Shown here: in pieces, positions 60,421-64,000 of the stretch
How positions within the stretch are numbered: the stretch's first letter is position 1
How the letters are laid out: each line of letters starts with the position of its first letter
From: Hyphomicrobiales bacterium
GTDB taxonomy: Bacteria; Pseudomonadota; Alphaproteobacteria; Rhizobiales; HXMU1428-3
NCBI GenBank assembly: GCA_021775425.1
Contig: JAJFHX010000017.1
Coordinates: 31,837 to 95,836, forward strand
Length of the DNA: 64,000 nucleotides
Direction of reading: 5' to 3'
Made by a program: the position numbers and the translations under genes
Notes under the pieces: model-generated
Told to the model about the DNA's origin: nothing
What the model saw: only the letters and a program-made list of their open reading frames with translations
Databases searched by the model: none

Positions 60421-61434
60421 ATGCGATATATGAAAGTAGCTGCCGCGGCAGCTGGCTTGCTGGCATTAAGTGTAACAGGTGCAACAACCGCACTTGCCAA
60501 CTGCGATTCAGGTGAAACAGTAATTAAGTTTAGTCACGTGACCAACACTGACAAACACCCAAAAGGTATTGCTGCCACTCTGCTTGCAAAACGCGTAAAT
60601 TCTGAGCTCAACGGAATGGCCTGCATGGAAGTATTCCCGAACTCAAGTCTTTATGATGATAATAAAGTGCTTGAAGCACTTTTGAATGGCGATGTTCAGC
60701 TTGCTGCGCCATCCTTGTCTAAATTTGAAAAATTCACCAAAAAATTCCGCATTTTTGACTTGCCATTCATGTTTACAAACATTGATGCCGTTGACCGTTT
60801 TCAAAACTCTGAAGATGGTGAAAAGCTGAAAAACTCAATGGTTAAGCGCGGCCTGAAAGGTCTTGCCTTCTGGCACAATGGCATGAAGCAAATGTCCGCT
60901 TCAAAACCACTGATTTCACCAAAAGATGCTGAAGGCCTGAAATTCCGTGTGCAAGCTTCTGACGTGCTTGTTGCACAGTTCGAACAACTAGGCGCCAGCC
61001 CGCAAAAAATGTCCTTTAAGGAAGTTTACGGCGGTCTGCAAACCAAAGTTATCGATGGACAGGAAAACACCTGGTCAAATATCTACGGCAAAAAATTCTT
61101 TGAAGTGCAGGATGGTACAACTGAAACCAACCATGGCGTCATTGATTATCTTGTTGTGACATCAGACGAATGGTGGAATGGCCTGAAGCCTGAACTACGT
61201 GACAAACTTGAAATCATCATCAAGGAAGTGACAGAAACACGTAACAAAGAATCATTCAAAGTGAATGAGGAAAACAAAAAGAAAATCATCGAAGCCAAAG
61301 GTGTCGTAAGAGTGTTGAATGCAAAACAACGCCAGGCCTGGGTTGATGCTTTAAAACCTGTTTGGGCAAAATTTGAAGGTGACATCGGTAAAGATCTGAT
61401 TGCAGCCGCTCAAAGAGCCAACGAAACCAACTAA
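60421..61434 (+). CDS. dctP: C4-dicarboxylate TRAP substrate-binding protein DctP
   Basis: LKFRVQASDVLVAQFEQLGASPQKMSFKEVYGGLQTKVIDGQENTWSNIYGKKFFEVQDGTTETNHG. Confidence 0.96.
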   Translation: MRYMKVAAAAAGLLALSVTGATTALANCDSGETVIKFSHVTNTDKHPKGIAATLLAKRVNSELNGMACMEVFPNSSLYDDNKVLEALLNGDVQLAAPSLSKFEKFTKKFRIFDLPFMFTNIDAVDRFQNSEDGEKLKNSMVKRGLKGLAFWHNGMKQMSASKPLISPKDAEGLKFRVQASDVLVAQFEQLGASPQKMSFKEVYGGLQTKVIDGQENTWSNIYGKKFFEVQDGTTETNHGVIDYLVVTSDEWWNGLKPELRDKLEIIIKEVTETRNKESFKVNEENKKKIIEAKGVVRVLNAKQRQAWVDALKPVWAKFEGDIGKDLIAAAQRANETN

Positions 61435-61492
61435 CAGATGTACTATGATCAGCTATAGTGATGAAGATTGCCATGGCTGGTTTTAGCACTTT

Positions 61493-61557
61493 AAAGTCGC
61501 GCAGTGACATTGATCCACGTCGTTGCGCGACTTTATAATTTGTCACCGGGCGACTTT
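61493..61557 (+). promoter_or_regulatory. dctP-dctQ intercistronic region with two overlapping (competing) hairpins
   Basis: AAAGTCGCGCA(61493-61503)/TGCGCGACTTT(61524-61534) perfect; AAAGTCGCGCAGTGAC(61493-61508)/GTCACCGGGCGACTTT(61542-61557) 14 of 16 paired. Confidence 0.7.
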
Positions 61558-61659
61558 AACATATATTAAAGTACAACTTAAAAATGTAGCCGATGTGCTA
61601 TTTCAGAAAATAACCGCTACGGTAAAAAAATCGATGACGAACTCGGGGAGGGGGCAGTC

Positions 61660-62313
61660 ATGACAAAAAATAATACGCACAGCAGGTCGCATCGTGCGAG
61701 CCAGTGCATAGACCAGTTAGAAGAAACACTCATTGCAGTCATTCTTGGTCTGATGACGCTGGTCACCTTCGCCAATGTGATCGCAAGATATGTCTTTAAT
61801 GATAATATTCTCTGGGCACTGGAAACAACCGTCTTCCTGTTTGCCTGGCTCGTCCTTTTGGGCATGTCTTATGGCGTGAAAAAGAATTTTCACATCGGTG
61901 TAGATGCACTGGTGAATATCCTGCCCACCTCGGTAAGAAAAATACTCACGCTGATTGCAGTTTCCGCATGTCTTCTCTTTAGCCTGTTATTATTACAAGG
62001 TGCCTGGGATTATTGGTCGCCCTTTATAGGAAAACGGGCATTTCTTGAAACGAATGACGTGCCGATGCCCGGCTTTCTCCAGTTTTTAGCAGATATGCTG
62101 AATGACGGTGAGCGCTATGAAAAAATGCCGCGCTTCATCCCCTATTTTGCTTTACCCCTTGGATTAACACTTTTGACATTTCGCTTTTTGCAAGCCGCTT
62201 GGCGTGTCCTTACAGATCAGCAAACATTGATCATCGCCAGCCATGAAGCAGAGCAGATGCTTGAAGAGACAAAATCAGGCAATCAACCACAATCACAAAA
62301 TAAAGAGACCTGA
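61660..62313 (+). CDS. dctQ: C4-dicarboxylate TRAP small permease DctQ
   Basis: EETLIAVILGLMTLVTFANVIARYVFNDNILWALETTVFLFAWLVLLGMSYGVKKNFHIGVDALV. Confidence 0.94.
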   Translation: MTKNNTHSRSHRASQCIDQLEETLIAVILGLMTLVTFANVIARYVFNDNILWALETTVFLFAWLVLLGMSYGVKKNFHIGVDALVNILPTSVRKILTLIAVSACLLFSLLLLQGAWDYWSPFIGKRAFLETNDVPMPGFLQFLADMLNDGERYEKMPRFIPYFALPLGLTLLTFRFLQAAWRVLTDQQTLIIASHEAEQMLEETKSGNQPQSQNKET

Positions 62314-62316
62314 GCC

Positions 62317-63690
62317 ATGGATGTAGTACTTCTCTTCGTAATGGTAATTACACTGATGATGATTGGTGTGCCTATCGCCATCTCCCTTGGCCTTTCAAGT
62401 ATGATCTTCCTGTTGATCTATGCTGATGGCTCACTCGCTTCAATCGCTCAAACACTTTTCTCCGCTTTTGACGGACATTACACCCTTCTGGCCATTCCAT
62501 TTTTCATTCTGGCTTCAAGTTTCATGTCTACTGGCGGTGTGGCGCAGCGCATCATCCGTTTCGCGATCGCCATCGTCGGCCATTTTCAGGGCGGTCTCGC
62601 CATTGCCTCAGTGCTTGCCTGTATGATGTTTGCAGCCCTTTCCGGTTCATCGCCTGCAACTGTGGTTGCCATTGGTTCAATCGTCATCGCCGGCATGCGC
62701 CAGGTTGGCTATACCAAAGAATTTGCAGCCGGTGTCATCTGTAATGCAGGCACCCTTGGTATCCTCATCCCGCCTTCCATCGTGATGGTGGTTTATGCAG
62801 CTGCAACAGATGTTTCCGTTGGCCGGATGTTTTTGGCCGGTGTCATCCCCGGCATCATCGCCGGATTGATGCTGATGACGGGTATTTATATCTGGGCCAA
62901 AGTAAAAGGCCTTCCCTCCCAGCCCTGGGCCGGGTGGAGAGAAGTTTACCTTGCTGGCAAAGACGCATCCTGGGGTTTGTTTCTTATAGTAATTATTCTT
63001 GGTGGTATTTATGGCGGCATTTTCACTCCAACAGAAGCTGCCGCAGTGGCTGCAGTCTATGCCTTCATCATCGCCAATTTCGTTTATCGCGATATGGGGC
63101 CGTTAAGTGGTGAAAATGGCAAATCACTTTCATTATTAAGAAAACCACACAGCCTTCTGACAGTCTTTGTTCACCCGGATACCAAACGGACCTTGCTGGA
63201 AGCTGGCAAGCTGACCATCATGCTGATGTTCATCATCGCCAATGCACTCATTCTCAAACATGTGTTAACAGAAGAACGCATTCCGCAGCTCATCACAGAA
63301 TCAATGCTTGCTGCCGGTTTCGGCCCGATCATGTTCCTGATTGTGGTGAACATCATTCTGCTGATTGGTGGTCAGTTCATGGAACCATCTGGCTTACTGG
63401 TGATTGTGGCACCGCTTGTCTTCCCAATTGCCATCCAACTGGGCATTGATCCCATTCACCTTGGCATCATCATGGTTGTGAACATGGAAATCGGTATGAT
63501 AACCCCGCCCGTTGGGCTCAACCTGTTCGTCACAGCCGGGGTCGCGCAGATGTCGGTGATGAATGTGGTCAAAGCCGCTCTGCCCTGGGTCGGGATTATG
63601 TTTATCTTCCTGATACTGGTGACTTACGTACCGATTATCTCAACCTGGCTACCAACCATGATTATGGGGCCGGAGATCATAACCAGATAA
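62317..63690 (+). CDS. dctM: C4-dicarboxylate TRAP large permease DctM
   Basis: LLAIPFFILASSFMSTGGVAQRIIRFA; ALSGSSPATVVAIGSIVIAGMRQVGYTKEFAAGVICNAGTLGILIPPSIVMVVYA. Confidence 0.97.
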   Translation: MDVVLLFVMVITLMMIGVPIAISLGLSSMIFLLIYADGSLASIAQTLFSAFDGHYTLLAIPFFILASSFMSTGGVAQRIIRFAIAIVGHFQGGLAIASVLACMMFAALSGSSPATVVAIGSIVIAGMRQVGYTKEFAAGVICNAGTLGILIPPSIVMVVYAAATDVSVGRMFLAGVIPGIIAGLMLMTGIYIWAKVKGLPSQPWAGWREVYLAGKDASWGLFLIVIILGGIYGGIFTPTEAAAVAAVYAFIIANFVYRDMGPLSGENGKSLSLLRKPHSLLTVFVHPDTKRTLLEAGKLTIMLMFIIANALILKHVLTEERIPQLITESMLAAGFGPIMFLIVVNIILLIGGQFMEPSGLLVIVAPLVFPIAIQLGIDPIHLGIIMVVNMEIGMITPPVGLNLFVTAGVAQMSVMNVVKAALPWVGIMFIFLILVTYVPIISTWLPTMIMGPEIITR

Positions 63691-63710
63691 TCTACCAGGA
63701 TAAAAATATC

Positions 63711-63751
63711 AGGGGGCTGGCTGTATTAATCAAAGTCAGTCCCCTTTTTTT
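63711..63751 (+). terminator. rho-independent terminator after dctM
   Basis: GGGGGCTGGCT...AGTCAGTCCCC (with G-U pairs) then TTTTTTT. Confidence 0.75.
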
Positions 63752-63823
63752 GTGTTCATGTTGTAGGAATGAAAATTCAACAGGCTGAAAAAAAATCGAA
63801 AATTCAGACTTTACAAATTTAAA

Positions 63824-63837
63824 AATGTATATACATT
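63824..63837. promoter_or_regulatory. AATGTATATACATT perfect palindrome, candidate autoregulatory operator
   Basis: 14-bp perfect palindrome 35 bp upstream of the 63873 start. Confidence 0.4.
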
Positions 63838-63872
63838 GCACATCACTTGCATAACTATAAAGCGAGTTGCCC

Positions 63873-64000
63873 ATGGCCGATGAGAAAAAGCGAAAAAAGA
63901 AAAATCCAAAGGATAGCCAGCTGGTTATCCGGATTAGTCGCTCGGATCGTGACCAGTTCGTAGAACTATGTGAGGAATTGGATAGCAGTGCAGCGAGAGA
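63873..64000 (+). CDS. partial CDS, possible ribbon-helix-helix/antitoxin-like N-terminus (runs off window)
   Basis: MADEKKRKKKNPKDSQLVIRISRSDRDQFVELCEELDSSAARE; QLVIRIS..DRDQF...C resembles RHH strand-helix start. Confidence 0.5.
   Translation, partial: MADEKKRKKKNPKDSQLVIRISRSDRDQFVELCEELDSSAAR

Noticed and set aside
1-64000. CRISPR array or intact prophage
   Set aside because: No regularly spaced direct repeats of about 25-40 bp and no phage structural genes seen.

Overview
64 kb chromosomal window, alphaproteobacterial by gene content and order. Most of it is ordinary core genome: rsmB C-terminus, echA-type, guaA; a CBP3 chaperone-DUF177-plsX-fabH-ihfA-MerR block; ctaA, rplM-rpsI, argC; alaC-hom-glpX-recJ; and five-plus-strand tRNA-type loci of which four are called (Pro-GGG, Glu-TTC, Pro-TGG, Arg-TCT). 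Accessory regions are: (i) an exopolysaccharide cluster at 11.7-19.8 kb; (ii) a decayed integrative-element scar next to tRNA-Arg at 40.2-43.2 kb (truncated AlpA-like gene, MCP gene, integrase N-terminal fragment); (iii) an ECF sigma/anti-sigma/fasciclin module at 44.4-46.7 kb; (iv) three tripartite TRAP transporter operons, one with GntR and one with DctBD, at 48.5-63.7 kb. Signals beyond the ORF track are: an HNH endonuclease relic after guaA; a mosaic of palindromic repeats between glpX and recJ with a related copy at 56.9 kb; competing hairpins between dctP and dctQ; a terminator-ended structured RNA candidate upstream of a cold-shock gene; recurrent 10-19 bp micro-tandem repeats in intergenic DNA and once inside dctB; and two small ORFs below the 60-aa cutoff. 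I see no CRISPR array, intact prophage or clear known defence system. All calls come from reading the sequence and from family knowledge; no database search was run.
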